Below are positions 45,580 to 55,311 of a stretch of DNA of 64,000 bases, piece after piece (within the stretch, counting starts at the first letter, position 1; every line of letters starts with the position of its first letter). The notes beneath the pieces were generated by a model. The model was not told where the DNA came from and made no database searches. It worked only from the letters and a program-made list of their open reading frames with translations. Where the stretch lies: the NCBI GenBank assembly GCA_019083985.1, contig JAHRCV010000001.1, positions 992,001 to 1,056,000 of the forward strand, given 5' to 3'. Source of the DNA: Rhizobiales bacterium TNE-4 (GTDB taxonomy: Bacteria; Pseudomonadota; Alphaproteobacteria; Rhizobiales; Beijerinckiaceae). Made by a program: the position numbers and the translations under genes.

Positions 45580-46719
45580 TTATTTGCTCATCTTGGGGAG
45601 CGTTTCTTTGACGATCTGCTTGCCGTTCTCGACAAAGGCCAAGAAGCTGTCGCGATCGAGATCGCCATTCTTGTCGATCGTAAGATCCATCAGAATGCCC
45701 GGCTCTTGTGCGGCGAGAATCGTCAGACCCTTGAGCGCATCAGGAAGACCCTTCTGGTCAACCTTGCCCATTTTCTCGGTCGCGGCCTTGATCATGTAGA
45801 CGCCGAGATAGCCTTTGATGCCGTTATGGTCAGGAATGTAGTTGTACTTTTCCTGAAACTTCTTGCCATAGGCCTTGAGGTTATCGTTTGGCGCATCGAC
45901 GGTGAGGCCGATATGGCCGCGCGCGCCATTGGCCGCATCGCCCGCAAGTTCAATCACTTTCTGACCGATTAGCGTGGTTTCACCAACAAGCGGAACCGTC
46001 ACGCCTTGGCGCTTCAATTCACGCAGGGCACGGGCGCTTTCTTCTTCGTTGAGATAGATAAAGATCGCATCCGGGTTGGCATTCTTGGCCTTTACGACGT
46101 CAGCGGCAAAGTCTGCTTGGCCCGCTTCGGTCGAGATATCGGCCGCGATCTTCACGCCACGCGCCGTCAGTTCCTTGGTGACCATGTCACGGCCGCCTTT
46201 GCCGAAGTCATTGTTGACCCAGATGACGGCGACGTTCTTGGCCTTGAGATTGTCGGCAATGTATTTCGCAATCTTCGGCATTGAGGATTGCTGACCGAAC
46301 GAGGTGCGGAACAGTGTGCCGAAGCCAAGCTGCGTCAGTTCGGCGGCTTCGCCACCCATCACTTGCGCAATGCCTGCCTGCGCGGCGAGCGGCGCGGAAA
46401 CCTTCACCGAACCGGAGTAGCCCGGGCCCATGATGGCGTAGGGGTTCTCATCGATCGCCTTTTGCACGAGCGCGCGCGCGACACCGGGGTTCGACTGCGT
46501 GTCGAGATGAACGATCTCGATCTTGCGGCCAAGGATGCCACCCTTGGCATTGATTTCGGCGACAGCGAGATCGGCGCTGTTCTTGAAGTTGGTGCCGACG
46601 GTCGCGCCGGGGCCGGAGAGTTCACCGACATTGATGATCTTGATCGGCGCGTTGTTCTGCGCAAAGGCCGGGGCGGCAAAAGCAGCCGAGACGAGCAGGG
46701 TTGCTGCAAAAAGTTTCAT
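45580..46719 (-). CDS. LIV-type ABC transporter substrate-binding protein (quinate/shikimate operon)
   Basis: This periplasmic binding protein of 379 residues has a signal peptide (KLFAATLLVSAAFAAPAFAQ). The family pattern GELSGPGATVGTNFKNSADLAV and VIWVNNDFGKGGRDMV are seen. As the first gene of the 14-gene leftward unit it most likely binds quinate, shikimate, protocatechuate or a related ring acid. It is divergent from a LysR gene; the region between them holds a T-N11-A palindrome. Confidence 0.88.
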   Translation of the reverse strand: MKLFAATLLVSAAFAAPAFAQNNAPIKIINVGELSGPGATVGTNFKNSADLAVAEINAKGGILGRKIEIVHLDTQSNPGVARALVQKAIDENPYAIMGPGYSGSVKVSAPLAAQAGIAQVMGGEAAELTQLGFGTLFRTSFGQQSSMPKIAKYIADNLKAKNVAVIWVNNDFGKGGRDMVTKELTARGVKIAADISTEAGQADFAADVVKAKNANPDAIFIYLNEEESARALRELKRQGVTVPLVGETTLIGQKVIELAGDAANGARGHIGLTVDAPNDNLKAYGKKFQEKYNYIPDHNGIKGYLGVYMIKAATEKMGKVDQKGLPDALKGLTILAAQEPGILMDLTIDKNGDLDRDSFLAFVENGKQIVKETLPKMSK

Positions 46720-46842
46720 TCTTGTTTCCTCCTGGATGGGGCGGCCATTTATCGAGGCGGTCTATGCCGCAGGCAATGCCTATCACGCCGAAATTAAGAG
46801 GAAAGCCGTCTATAACTCAATGACCAAATTTATCCCAAACCG

Positions 46843-46855
46843 TAACATTATGTTA
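46843..46855. promoter_or_regulatory. LysR-type box between binding-protein gene and LysR gene
   Basis: TAACATTATGTTA is a perfect 13-bp palindrome that fits the T-N11-A rule for LysR-type regulators. It lies 22 bp before the LysR start and about 125 bp upstream of the catabolic operon, the usual place for an autoregulatory and activating site. Confidence 0.7.
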
Positions 46856-46877
46856 TGCTTGGGTGGGAGAGCATTTC

Positions 46878-47792
46878 ATGTTGACGTTACGGCAGATTGA
46901 GGTGATCCGCGCTGTAATGGTGGCCGGCAGCATTGCTGGGGCGGCCAAGCTTTTGGGCGTGTCGGCTCCGGGGCTCAGCCGCCTGATGAAATATACGGAG
47001 CGGTCGCTAGGCTTGCGTTTGTTCGACCGGCGGCAGGGTCGCTTCGTGCCCAGCGAAGAAGCCAAGGATATTTTCGAGCAGGTCAACATCATCTTCGCCC
47101 AAGTGGGTGGGCTTTCCTCAATGCTGGACCGGATGAAGCAGGGGGACCCGTTTGAGCTGAGGATCGGCTCCGTTCCAAGCATTGCCAATGTGATGGTGCC
47201 GCGCGCCGTACAGCGGACACGCCAGCGCTTCCCGAAGCTGCGGGCTGATTTGAATATTCTCAAGATTGAAGAGGCGATTGATTATATCCTGCTTAATCGC
47301 GGCGAATTGGTCGCCATCAGCTATGCGCTTGATCATCCCGCCTTGGAATTCGTTCCGCTCGCTTGGGGGCGGCTGTTCTGCATCGTCCCAGAGGATCACG
47401 AATTGGCCCGTCGGTCCTCGATCAGCGCGGCAGAAATGGCGCGTTATCCCCTGATCGGCATCGATCCGAACGATCCTTACGGCTCGATCATGGCGCGGAT
47501 CTTCCGTGAGAAGCGGCTTGATTATGACATCCAGATCCGTGCCCGTTTCGGTACAACGGTCTGTTCGCTGGTCGCTGCCGGATTAGGGATTGCGATGATC
47601 GACCAGTTTACCGTCGCGGATGGAGCCATTCGCGGCATCAAAACACTCGAGATCGATGAGGCGACGCCGTTCCAGACGTTCATTGCCAAACGGCGTGGCA
47701 CGGAGCTGAGCCTCTATGCTGATTATTTCGTGCGGGCCTTGCGGAGCGAGATGGAACTTCTCGGTGGTCGTCCCATGCCGCCTGCGGGATGA
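46878..47792 (+). CDS. LysR-family regulator of the quinate/protocatechuate operon
   Basis: This 304-residue protein has an N-terminal winged helix-turn-helix (LTLRQIEVIRAVMVAG, AAKLLGVSAPGLSRLMKYTE) and a C-terminal effector-binding domain from about residue 90. Divergent arrangement predicts activation of the catabolic operon by a pathway intermediate. It does not look like PcaQ by gene position, since it sits at the transport end of the operon. The effector is unknown. Confidence 0.88.
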   Translation: MLTLRQIEVIRAVMVAGSIAGAAKLLGVSAPGLSRLMKYTERSLGLRLFDRRQGRFVPSEEAKDIFEQVNIIFAQVGGLSSMLDRMKQGDPFELRIGSVPSIANVMVPRAVQRTRQRFPKLRADLNILKIEEAIDYILLNRGELVAISYALDHPALEFVPLAWGRLFCIVPEDHELARRSSISAAEMARYPLIGIDPNDPYGSIMARIFREKRLDYDIQIRARFGTTVCSLVAAGLGIAMIDQFTVADGAIRGIKTLEIDEATPFQTFIAKRRGTELSLYADYFVRALRSEMELLGGRPMPPAG

Positions 47793-47861
47793 GATGCAAT
47801 CGATTGCTGTTTCTCCTGATCCATGAATAAGCTGAATGATTGAAGCCGTGAGGGTTTGATC

Positions 47862-48767
47862 GTGCGGATCGACGTTTTGGGGTTGCAGGCCTTTGTCGCC
47901 ATTGCTGAGCGCGGAAGCTTCCGCGCCGCCGCCTCGCATCTCAATTTGTCGCAAACGGCGTTGAGCCATCGCATCAAAAAGCTGGAAGACAGCCTCTCGA
48001 CGCCTTTATTGGCGCGCACCACACGGCAAGTCACCCTGACGGAAGAGGGGGCGGCGCTGCTGCCACGCGCGCGGCATTTGTTCGAAGAACTGGGCGTCGC
48101 GATGGGCGAATTACGCGCGGCCCAGAAAACCCCGGTCGCGTGGATCGCGTTGGGGTGCCTGCCGACCATTGCTGCCCATGTAATGCCAAAAGTGCTTGCT
48201 GAATTTGGCAAGATCCATCCTGACATTCAGGTGCGGATGTTTGACCATTCTGCGAGCGAGATCGTAGCCCGCGTGCTTGCAGGTGAGGCCGAGTTTGGCG
48301 TGACCCTATCCACGGCCCACCGGCAGGATCTCGATATGAAATCCGTGGTGAAAGAGCCCTTTGTGCTTCTGTGTCATCCGGGATGGAAAATCGCGACGCA
48401 TCGCACGCTGACATGGGCGCAATTGCAGGGCATGCCGCTTATTCGGATCAGCGCGGAGACGGGAAACCGCATTCTCATCGATGATGCGCTGGGCGCGAAG
48501 CGCGAAACACTCGAATGGCATTACGAGGTCCAACGTGTGACGACGGCCGTCAATCTCGTGAAAGCCGGTGTAGCGGCAGCGATTGTTCCGCGGCTTGCCA
48601 TCGCCGGGCAGGACAAGGATATCCGCGCCATCCCCTTGCGCGCGCCTGCGGTGAGCCGCACCCTTGGCATCATGACGCGGAAAGATACGCCGCTATCGGC
48701 ACCGGCCAAACATCTGATCCGACTGACGGCGGCCGCGCTCAAGGCCAGTGTTGGCGCCGCTAGATAG
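47862..48767 (+). CDS. LysR-family regulator of the oxalomesaconate-type cluster
   Basis: This is a LysR protein of 301 residues with the helix-turn-helix at AIAERGSFRAAASHLNLSQTALSHRIKKLE and an effector domain after about residue 90. The start is GTG at 47862, preceded by GAGGG; a TTG lies two codons upstream. It is co-oriented with the catabolic genes that follow 88 bp later, rather than divergent from them, so autoregulation with read-through is possible. Confidence 0.87.
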   Translation: MRIDVLGLQAFVAIAERGSFRAAASHLNLSQTALSHRIKKLEDSLSTPLLARTTRQVTLTEEGAALLPRARHLFEELGVAMGELRAAQKTPVAWIALGCLPTIAAHVMPKVLAEFGKIHPDIQVRMFDHSASEIVARVLAGEAEFGVTLSTAHRQDLDMKSVVKEPFVLLCHPGWKIATHRTLTWAQLQGMPLIRISAETGNRILIDDALGAKRETLEWHYEVQRVTTAVNLVKAGVAAAIVPRLAIAGQDKDIRAIPLRAPAVSRTLGIMTRKDTPLSAPAKHLIRLTAAALKASVGAAR

Positions 48768-48855
48768 CTGCAGGCTATTCATCAATGTGTCGATTATGAT
48801 CATTTGTTCTTGATTGGGTTTTGACCAAACCTGACGCCGTCGAATGGGGACGGCC

Positions 48856-49686
48856 ATGGGCGGCACGAATACGACCAACATCGCTTTCATCGGCTTTGGC
48901 GAAGTGGGGCAGACGTTTGCCCGCGGCTTCCTGAAGCATGAAGGTGTGCGAGTTTCGGCCTATGACATTTTGATCGGCACATCCGCTGGTGAGCGCTTGG
49001 GCGCGCGGGCGTCGTCCCTGGGCGTTGTTTGGTGCGCTCGTCCGGAGCAAGCCGCATCGCATGCGGATTTTGTGATTTCGGCGGTGACGGCATCACAGGC
49101 CGAAGCGGTTGCTGAAACGGCCCGCGATTGGCTCAAGCCTGGCCAAATCTTTGTCGATGTGAATTCCGCCGCACCCTCGACCAAACAGCGCGCCGCCAAA
49201 CACGTCGAAGCGGCGGGCGCGGATTACATTGAGGCTGCCGTCATGGCGCCGGTGTTGAAGCCGGGTTTGCAGGTGCCGATCCTCTCGGGTGGGCCGCGGG
49301 CGGCGGAGGTTTCTACGCGTCTCAACGCGCTCGGAATGAATTTAACTCCAGTCTCTGACACGCATGGCATCGCTTCGGCGATGAAACTCTGCCGCAGCAT
49401 CATCATCAAAGGACTTGAGGCGCTGATGGTGGATTGCGCCGAAGCGTCCGAACAGTGGGGTGTTAAGGATCCCGTCTTTGCCAGCCTTCATGCGACGTTT
49501 CCGTCGATCGATTTTCATGCGCTGGCTGCCGATATGCGTGAGCGCGTCGCCACCCATGGTGTTCGCCGTTCTGCCGAAATGGCTGAAGCGGGTGAGATGC
49601 TCGCCGCGCTCGGCATGAACCCTGATCTCGCGCTTGCTGTTTCAGCCGCACACTTGCGGGGCGCAAAGCCCAAATGGGAGGGCTGA
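48856..49686 (+). CDS. NAD(P)-dependent dehydrogenase, DUF1932 family
   Basis: This 276-residue protein has an N-terminal Rossmann domain (IAFIGFGEVGQTFARGFL) of the 3-hydroxyisobutyrate/6-phosphogluconate dehydrogenase type and a C-terminal DUF1932 helical domain (DMRERVATHGVRRSAEMAEAGEML). The Lys in SAMKLCRSIIIKG matches the catalytic position of the superfamily. The ATG at 48856 with a GGGGA ribosome-binding site is preferred over one four codons upstream. It is immediately followed by the GalD-like gene with no gap. The substrate is unknown; a hydroxy-acid or ring-fission product is plausible. Confidence 0.8.
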   Translation: MGGTNTTNIAFIGFGEVGQTFARGFLKHEGVRVSAYDILIGTSAGERLGARASSLGVVWCARPEQAASHADFVISAVTASQAEAVAETARDWLKPGQIFVDVNSAAPSTKQRAAKHVEAAGADYIEAAVMAPVLKPGLQVPILSGGPRAAEVSTRLNALGMNLTPVSDTHGIASAMKLCRSIIIKGLEALMVDCAEASEQWGVKDPVFASLHATFPSIDFHALAADMRERVATHGVRRSAEMAEAGEMLAALGMNPDLALAVSAAHLRGAKPKWEG

Positions 49687-50793
49687 GTGATTCAGCGCGG
49701 CATCCCCTGCATGCTCATCCGCGGCGGCACCTCAAAAGGTGCTTATTTTCTCGCGCGCGATCTTCCCGCGGATGTGGCGGCCCGTGATCGGGTTCTTCTC
49801 GCGATCATGGGTTCGCCCGATAAGCGTCAAATCGATGGTCTCGGGGGTGCGCATCCGCTGACAAGCAAAACGGCGATCGTTGCGCCGTCGACGGAGCCGG
49901 GCTGCGATATCGATTTTCTGTTTGCGCAAATTGGCATCGAGCAACCAAAGGTCGATACGACGCCGAATTGCGGTAATATTCTCGCTGGGATCGGTCCGTT
50001 TGCGCTCGCACGCGGTTTGGTGAAGGCCAATGATCCGCGCACCATTGTGCGCGTCCGGACGCTGAATACCGGCACGATTGCCGATCTCGAATTGCAGATC
50101 GAGAAGGGGCAGGCGAAGGCCGAGGGCACAGCACGGATTGATGGCGTGCCCGGTACGTCTGCGCCGATAGCAATTAGTTTCCTCGATACCGAAGGCTCGG
50201 TTTGTGGCGCCTTGTTGCCAACGGGGCGTGTCGTCGACGTGATCGATGGCATCCCATGTACCTTGATCGATAATGGCATGCCGGTGATCGTGTTGCGTGC
50301 ATCCGATGTTGACCGCACCGGCTACGAAAGCGTCGAGGCCTTGAACAAGGATAACGTTCTGAAGGCACGGCTTGAGCGCATCCGGCTGGCAGCAGGGCTC
50401 TTGATGAACCTCGGCGATGTCACGGACAAGGTGGTTCCGAAGATCGCGCTTGTCGCGCCACCCTCCGCAGGTGGCGCACTCTCCACGCGCAGTTTTATCC
50501 CGCATGAATGCCATGCGGCCATCGGGGTCTTTGCCGCGGTGAGTGTTGCCACGGCAGCGGCCTTGCTCGGTTCTCCTGCCGCATCGGTTGCCGTGATGCC
50601 GCAGGCGCGGGAGCGTATCGTGTCGGTCGAACATCCAACCGGGGAATTCTCGGTCAGCTTGACGGTGGGCGGGACGGAGCAAGCCCCGCGTGTGGAAAAA
50701 GCGGGACTAGTCCGCACAGCGCGTATTTTGATGGACGGCACAGCCTATATCCCCGGCGGTATTGATGCCGGGTTTTCCGAAGAGGTTCATTGA
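49687..50793 (+). CDS. galD: 4-oxalomesaconate tautomerase-like (GalD, PrpF family)
   Basis: This PrpF-fold isomerase of 368 residues is close in length and wording to GalD, which converts the keto and enol forms of 4-oxalomesaconate in gallate degradation. Segments: GIPCMLIRGGTSKGAYFL, the Cys-containing TPNCGNILAGIGPFAL and IPHECHAAIGVFAAV. Start is GTG directly after the dehydrogenase stop. The presence of GalB- and GalC-like genes next to it supports this assignment over a methylaconitate isomerase. Confidence 0.82.
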   Translation: MIQRGIPCMLIRGGTSKGAYFLARDLPADVAARDRVLLAIMGSPDKRQIDGLGGAHPLTSKTAIVAPSTEPGCDIDFLFAQIGIEQPKVDTTPNCGNILAGIGPFALARGLVKANDPRTIVRVRTLNTGTIADLELQIEKGQAKAEGTARIDGVPGTSAPIAISFLDTEGSVCGALLPTGRVVDVIDGIPCTLIDNGMPVIVLRASDVDRTGYESVEALNKDNVLKARLERIRLAAGLLMNLGDVTDKVVPKIALVAPPSAGGALSTRSFIPHECHAAIGVFAAVSVATAAALLGSPAASVAVMPQARERIVSVEHPTGEFSVSLTVGGTEQAPRVEKAGLVRTARILMDGTAYIPGGIDAGFSEEVH

Positions 50794-50795
50794 CC

Positions 50796-51515
50796 ATGGC
50801 GCAGAAAAGCGGCCTCGTGATTACCGCCCATCCGGGCGATTTCGTTTGGCGCGCCGGGGGTGCCATCGCACTTCATGCCAAGGCTGGTTTCCGCATGAAG
50901 ATTCTCTGCCTTTCTTATGGGGAGCGGGGGGAAAGCCAATTCGCGTGGAAGCAGGCAGGCGTAAAACTGGAAGACGTGAAAGCACAACGCCGTGATGAGG
51001 CTGCACGCGCGGCTTCTGTCTTAGGCGCCGAGATCGAATTCATGGATGCGGGGGATTATCCGCTGCGCACGACAGAACCGATGCTGGCGCGTGCGATCGA
51101 TATTTTCCACGAGTTGAACCCCGCTTTCGTGCTCACCCATTCGCTTGAAGACCCTTACAATGTCGACCATCCAGAGGCGACGCGGTTTGCGCAGGAAGCG
51201 CGGATTATCGCGCAGGCGGCTGGCCACAAGCCCGACCCGACGCGCGCCTATGCCGCGCCGCCGGTCTTTTTGTTCGAGCCACACCAACCGGAACAGTGCA
51301 ACTTCAAGCCGAATGTGATCCTCAACATCGATGAGGTGTGGCAGACGAAACGGCAGGCGTTTGAAGTGCTCGCCGCGCAAAAACATCTTTGGGATTATTA
51401 TACGCGCGTCGCACTCAATCGCGGGATGCAGGGCGGTCGCAATTCGGGCAAGGCGATGACGTATGGAGAGGCCTATCAACGGCTCTTCCCCGAAGCGTTG
51501 GAGCGCCTCGCATGA
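50796..51515 (+). CDS. galB: 4-oxalomesaconate hydratase-like (GalB, PIG-L family)
   Basis: This zinc-dependent PIG-L-fold protein has 239 residues. Instead of the deacetylase motif AHPDDE it carries [12 protein letters not shown] (His12, Asp15), the wording known from GalB hydratases; the third ligand is probably the His in [11 protein letters not shown]. It hydrates 4-oxalomesaconate to 4-carboxy-4-hydroxy-2-oxoadipate. The ATG at 50796 has an AGAGG ribosome-binding site. It overlaps the aldolase gene by 4 bp. Confidence 0.84.
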   Translation: MAQKSGLVITAHPGDFVWRAGGAIALHAKAGFRMKILCLSYGERGESQFAWKQAGVKLEDVKAQRRDEAARAASVLGAEIEFMDAGDYPLRTTEPMLARAIDIFHELNPAFVLTHSLEDPYNVDHPEATRFAQEARIIAQAAGHKPDPTRAYAAPPVFLFEPHQPEQCNFKPNVILNIDEVWQTKRQAFEVLAAQKHLWDYYTRVALNRGMQGGRNSGKAMTYGEAYQRLFPEALERLA

Positions 51516-52195
51516 ATGGTGTCGTTGTCCGATCAAAGAAGCGCGCTGATGCGCGCGATGTCGCGATCTTACGCGATCTTGGCGTTTCAACCACGCATGA
51601 GGCGATGGGGCGTCTTGGCTTGATGAAGCCCTATATGCGGCCGATCTATCCCGGCGCACAGATTGCGGGAGGTGCTGTGACCGTGTTGGCGCAGCCGGGC
51701 GATAATTGGATGATCCATGTCGCCATCGAGCAGATCATGCCGGGTGATGTGCTGGTGGTGGCGTGTACGGCTGACAGCACGGATGGCATGTTCGGCGATC
51801 TCTTGGCGACGTCACTCAAGGCGCGAGGCGGGGTTGGTCTTGTGATCGATGCCGGGGTGCGCGATGTTCGTACACTGACGGAGATGGGATTCCCGGTCTG
51901 GTCGCGCGCGATCTCGGCCAAGGGCACGGTGAAGGCGACGCTTGGTTCGGTGAATGTGCCAGTCGTCTGTGCGGGTGCGCTCGTGAAACCCGGCGATGTG
52001 ATCGTCGCCGATGATGATGGTGTCGTTGTCGTGCCGCGGGATGAGGCGGCACGGATTGCGGAGGCGGGACGGGCGCGGGAAGCGAACGAGACGGAGAAGC
52101 GGCGGCGGCTTGAGGCCGGCGAACTCGGGCTCGACATGTACAAAATGCGTGAAGGTTTGGCCAAGGCCGGTCTCGTTTATCGCGACGAAGATTAA
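51512..52195 (+). CDS. galC: 4-carboxy-4-hydroxy-2-oxoadipate aldolase-like (GalC/LigK, RraA fold)
   Basis: This RraA-fold class II aldolase of 227 residues splits 4-carboxy-4-hydroxy-2-oxoadipate into pyruvate and oxaloacetate, and members also decarboxylate oxaloacetate. The active-site stretch [20 protein letters not shown] and the metal/GD-containing [17 protein letters not shown] are characteristic. With GalD- and GalB-like genes it completes the lower gallate-type route. Confidence 0.87.
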   Translation: MNGVVVRSKKRADARDVAILRDLGVSTTHEAMGRLGLMKPYMRPIYPGAQIAGGAVTVLAQPGDNWMIHVAIEQIMPGDVLVVACTADSTDGMFGDLLATSLKARGGVGLVIDAGVRDVRTLTEMGFPVWSRAISAKGTVKATLGSVNVPVVCAGALVKPGDVIVADDDGVVVVPRDEAARIAEAGRAREANETEKRRRLEAGELGLDMYKMREGLAKAGLVYRDED

Positions 52196-52243
52196 ACGGA
52201 ATAAGAAGGCGTCACAAAGGCGCTTCATTGGGGAGACGTTGAG

Positions 52244-53425
52244 ATGGCAATTCGTAGACAGGTTTTAAAAGGCGCGCTTGGGCTTTCGCTTGCGGCGGCA
52301 CTTGGTTCGGCAGCCTTCGCGCAGGACGCGGCGAAGGTGGGCTTGATTTTGCCGATGACGGGGCCGTTCGCCTCGACGGGTAAGCAGATTGACGCGGCGG
52401 TGAAACTGTTTCTCGCGCAAAATGGTGCCGTGTTCGGCGGCAAGAAAATCGAGATTATCCTCAAAGATGACACCGGCAACGCCGATACGACGCGTCGACT
52501 GGCGCAGGAACTCGTCGTCAATGACAAGGTAGCGGTTTTGGCCGGCTTCGGCTTGACACCCTTGGCGCTCGCTGCCGCGCAAGTCGCGACGCAGGCAAAA
52601 GTGCCTGAAGTGGTGATGGCCGCTGCAACGGCGACGATCACCGAAGCGTCGCCCTACATTGTGCGCACCTCGTTTACCTTGCCGCAGGCGTCTGAACCGA
52701 TGGCCGACTGGGCGCTCAAGAACAACATCAAAAAGGTTTTTACCGTCGTGACCGATTACGGTCCGGGGATTGATGCTGAGACCTCATTTGCCAACAAATT
52801 CAAGGCCGGTGGCGGGACGGTTGAAAGCGTTCGCGTGCCGCTCCGCAATCCGGATTTCGCACCGTTCCTGCAGCGCGCATCCGAAGCCAAGCCTGATGCG
52901 TTGTTTGTCTTCGTGCCATCAGGGATTGGCGCGCAGTTCATGAAACAATTCGTCGAGCGCGGTCTCGACAAGGCGGGCGTAAAACTGATCGGTCCGGGCG
53001 ATGTGGTCGATGATGACATTCTCGAAAGCATTGGTGATGTCGCCATTGGTGCCATCACGACCCATCATTATTCAGTGGCTCATGATTCTGCGGCCAACAA
53101 AGCCTTTGTGACTGCCTTCAAGGCCGCCAATGGTGGCATGCGTCCCAATTTCATGGCGGTTGCCGGGTATGACGGCATGCGCGTCATTGCGGAAGCGCTG
53201 AAGAAAACCAATGGCAATACGGACGGCGATGCACTGGTCGCGGCGATGAAGGGGCTCTCGCTCGAGAGCCCGCGTGGACCGATCCTCATCGATCCTGACA
53301 CGCGCGACATCGTTCAGAATATCTATGTTCGCAAGACAGAGAAGAAGGATGGCGAATTGTTCAACGTCGAATTCGCGATCATTCCGATGGTCAAGGATCC
53401 GGTGAAGGCCGCTAAAAAGCAGTAA
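52244..53425 (+). CDS. LIV-type ABC transporter substrate-binding protein
   Basis: This periplasmic binding protein of 393 residues has a short signal peptide (MAIRRQVLKGALGLSLAAALG...AFAQ) that begins with RR, so Tat export is conceivable. The family pattern VGLILPMTGPFASTGKQIDAAV is clear. A GGGGAG ribosome-binding site precedes the ATG. It follows the aldolase gene after 48 bp and probably binds the aromatic acid that the cluster degrades. Confidence 0.88.
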   Translation: MAIRRQVLKGALGLSLAAALGSAAFAQDAAKVGLILPMTGPFASTGKQIDAAVKLFLAQNGAVFGGKKIEIILKDDTGNADTTRRLAQELVVNDKVAVLAGFGLTPLALAAAQVATQAKVPEVVMAAATATITEASPYIVRTSFTLPQASEPMADWALKNNIKKVFTVVTDYGPGIDAETSFANKFKAGGGTVESVRVPLRNPDFAPFLQRASEAKPDALFVFVPSGIGAQFMKQFVERGLDKAGVKLIGPGDVVDDDILESIGDVAIGAITTHHYSVAHDSAANKAFVTAFKAANGGMRPNFMAVAGYDGMRVIAEALKKTNGNTDGDALVAAMKGLSLESPRGPILIDPDTRDIVQNIYVRKTEKKDGELFNVEFAIIPMVKDPVKAAKKQ

Positions 53426-53455
53426 AGGGCAAAGCCGCACGCGGAACGCCACACC

Positions 53456-54313
53456 ATGTTGACGATCCTTTTCGATGGCATCGCCTATGGCATGGTGCTG
53501 TTCGTGCTCGCGTGCGGGCTGTCCGTCACGATGGGGTTGATGAATTTCGTCAACCTTGCGCATGGCGCCTTTGCCATGCTGGGCGGTTACATCACGGTTC
53601 TGCTGATGCAGAAATTGGGTGTGCCGTTTCTTTTAACGCTTCCCTTGGCGTTTATTGGCGCGGCGTTGATCGGTGTTATCCTCGAACGCATTCTCTATCG
53701 GCCGATGTATGGCAAGAGCCATCTCGATCAAGTGATGTTTACCATCGGCATCGTCTTCATGGCCGTTGCGGGTGCCGATTATCTGATGGGATCAAGCCAA
53801 CAGATTATCAAGCTTCCTTCTTGGCTGCAGGGTCGGTTCGATATTGGTGGTGTTGGGGTCGGCCGTTACCGGCTGTTCGTACTGGTTGTCTGTGGCGTCT
53901 TGGCGTTCAGCCTGCAATGGGGGTTTACGAAAACGCGCTTCGGGAGTCGCCTGCGCGCCTCTGTCGATGACGCACGTGTGGCGCGTGGCCTGGGTATTCC
54001 CGTCAATCGCTTGTTTGCGCTGACTTTTGCGCTGGGCTCTGGATTGGCTGGATTGGGTGGTGCTTTGGGCATCGAGTTGATGGGGCTTGATCCGAGCTTC
54101 CCGCTCAAATTCATGATCTATTTTCTGGTTGTCGTCACCGTTGGTGGGACTTCGACGATCACCGGGCCATTTTTCGCCGCGATGCTGCTCGGTGTCGCGG
54201 ATGTGGCCGGCAAATATTTCGTGCCCGAGATTGGCGCCTTCATCATCTATGTGCTGATGGTTGTGTTGCTCATCGTGCGTCCCGATGGTCTGTTTGCAAA
54301 GGGGCGGGCATGA
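53456..54313 (+). CDS. LIV-type ABC transporter permease (LivH-like)
   Basis: This permease of 285 residues has about eight hydrophobic segments, with GLMNFVNLAHGAFAMLGGY at the N-terminus and the coupling loop TRFGSRLRASVDDARVARGLG. The stop overlaps the LivM-like start by 4 bp. Confidence 0.91.
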   Translation: MLTILFDGIAYGMVLFVLACGLSVTMGLMNFVNLAHGAFAMLGGYITVLLMQKLGVPFLLTLPLAFIGAALIGVILERILYRPMYGKSHLDQVMFTIGIVFMAVAGADYLMGSSQQIIKLPSWLQGRFDIGGVGVGRYRLFVLVVCGVLAFSLQWGFTKTRFGSRLRASVDDARVARGLGIPVNRLFALTFALGSGLAGLGGALGIELMGLDPSFPLKFMIYFLVVVTVGGTSTITGPFFAAMLLGVADVAGKYFVPEIGAFIIYVLMVVLLIVRPDGLFAKGRA

Positions 54314-55311
54314 GCCATCTTCAGGACCGCGTTCGCGCCTCTCTTCAGGCTTCGCGCCGCTGGCATATCGCTGAAATTGTCTTCTGGCTGATTGCGCTTG
54401 GATCGTTCTGGGCTTTCCCACGTCATCTCCTATTGATGAACGAGATTGCCATTCTGGCTCTGTTTGCGCTGTCGCTTGATTTGATTTTGGGTTTCGCCGG
54501 TATCGTATCGCTGGGCCACGCGGCGTTCCTCGGTCTGGGTGCCTATGCTGCGGGTCTGCTGGCCAAGAATGGGATGGGTGATCCGGTACTAGGTCTCGTC
54601 TTTGCGATGGTGGTGTCGGGTTTCGCGGGGCTGTTATCGAGCCCGCTGATCGTCAAGGGCAATGATCTTACGCGCTTGATGGTGACGCTCGGCGTCGTTT
54701 TGATCTTGCATGAAATTGCCAATTCGTGGGCGTCGTTAACGGGCGGTGCTGATGGTTTGCAGGGCATCACCATCAATCCAGTCTTGGGCCTGTTTGCGTT
54801 CGATCTCTTTGGCAAGACGGCTTATCTCTATTCGCTCAGCGTGTTGTTTGTTTTATTTTTGGTGGCGCGGCGCATGATGAATTCGCCCTTTGGGCTGTCA
54901 TTACGGGCCATCCGCGACAATCAATTGCGCGCTGCAGCCTCGGGTGTACCGCCGTCCCAACGTCTCGCGCTGGCCTATACGATTGCCGCTGCCTATGCGG
55001 GTGCTGCTGGCGCGCTCTTGGCGCAGACGAGCCAATTTGTCTCGCTCGACGTTCTTGATTTCCATCGCTCAGCCGATGTGATGTTGGTGCTCATCATCGG
55101 CGGGCCGGGCTATCTTTATGGCGGCATGATTGGCGCTGTCGTGTTTAAATTTCTGCAAGACACGATTGCCGCCTTCACCCCGCAATATTGGATGTTCTGG
55201 ATCGGGCTTTTCCTCGTCCTGTTCGTCTTGCGCGGCCGTTCGTTGATCCATGGTGGTGTGAAGCTCTTCATGACGCGGTTGCCGTGGCTATCCGGGCGAG
55301 GTCGATCATGA
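54310..55311 (+). CDS. LIV-type ABC transporter permease (LivM-like)
   Basis: This permease has 333 residues. Family wording: LDLILGFAGIVSLGHAAFLG and the ATPase-contact loop SPFGLSLRAIRDNQLRAAASG. It overlaps the LivG-like gene by 4 bp. Confidence 0.91.
   Translation: MSHLQDRVRASLQASRRWHIAEIVFWLIALGSFWAFPRHLLLMNEIAILALFALSLDLILGFAGIVSLGHAAFLGLGAYAAGLLAKNGMGDPVLGLVFAMVVSGFAGLLSSPLIVKGNDLTRLMVTLGVVLILHEIANSWASLTGGADGLQGITINPVLGLFAFDLFGKTAYLYSLSVLFVLFLVARRMMNSPFGLSLRAIRDNQLRAAASGVPPSQRLALAYTIAAAYAGAAGALLAQTSQFVSLDVLDFHRSADVMLVLIIGGPGYLYGGMIGAVVFKFLQDTIAAFTPQYWMFWIGLFLVLFVLRGRSLIHGGVKLFMTRLPWLSGRGRS

Noticed and set aside
50796-51515. PIG-L protein as an N-acetylglucosamine deacetylase
   Set aside because: The deacetylase motif AHPDDE is replaced by AHPGDF, as in GalB hydratases, and the gene overlaps a GalC-like aldolase gene.
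51512-52195. RraA-fold protein as an RNase E regulator
   Set aside because: The GalD- and GalB-like neighbours and the aldolase-type VIDAGVRD active-site stretch favour the carboxyhydroxyoxoadipate aldolase.
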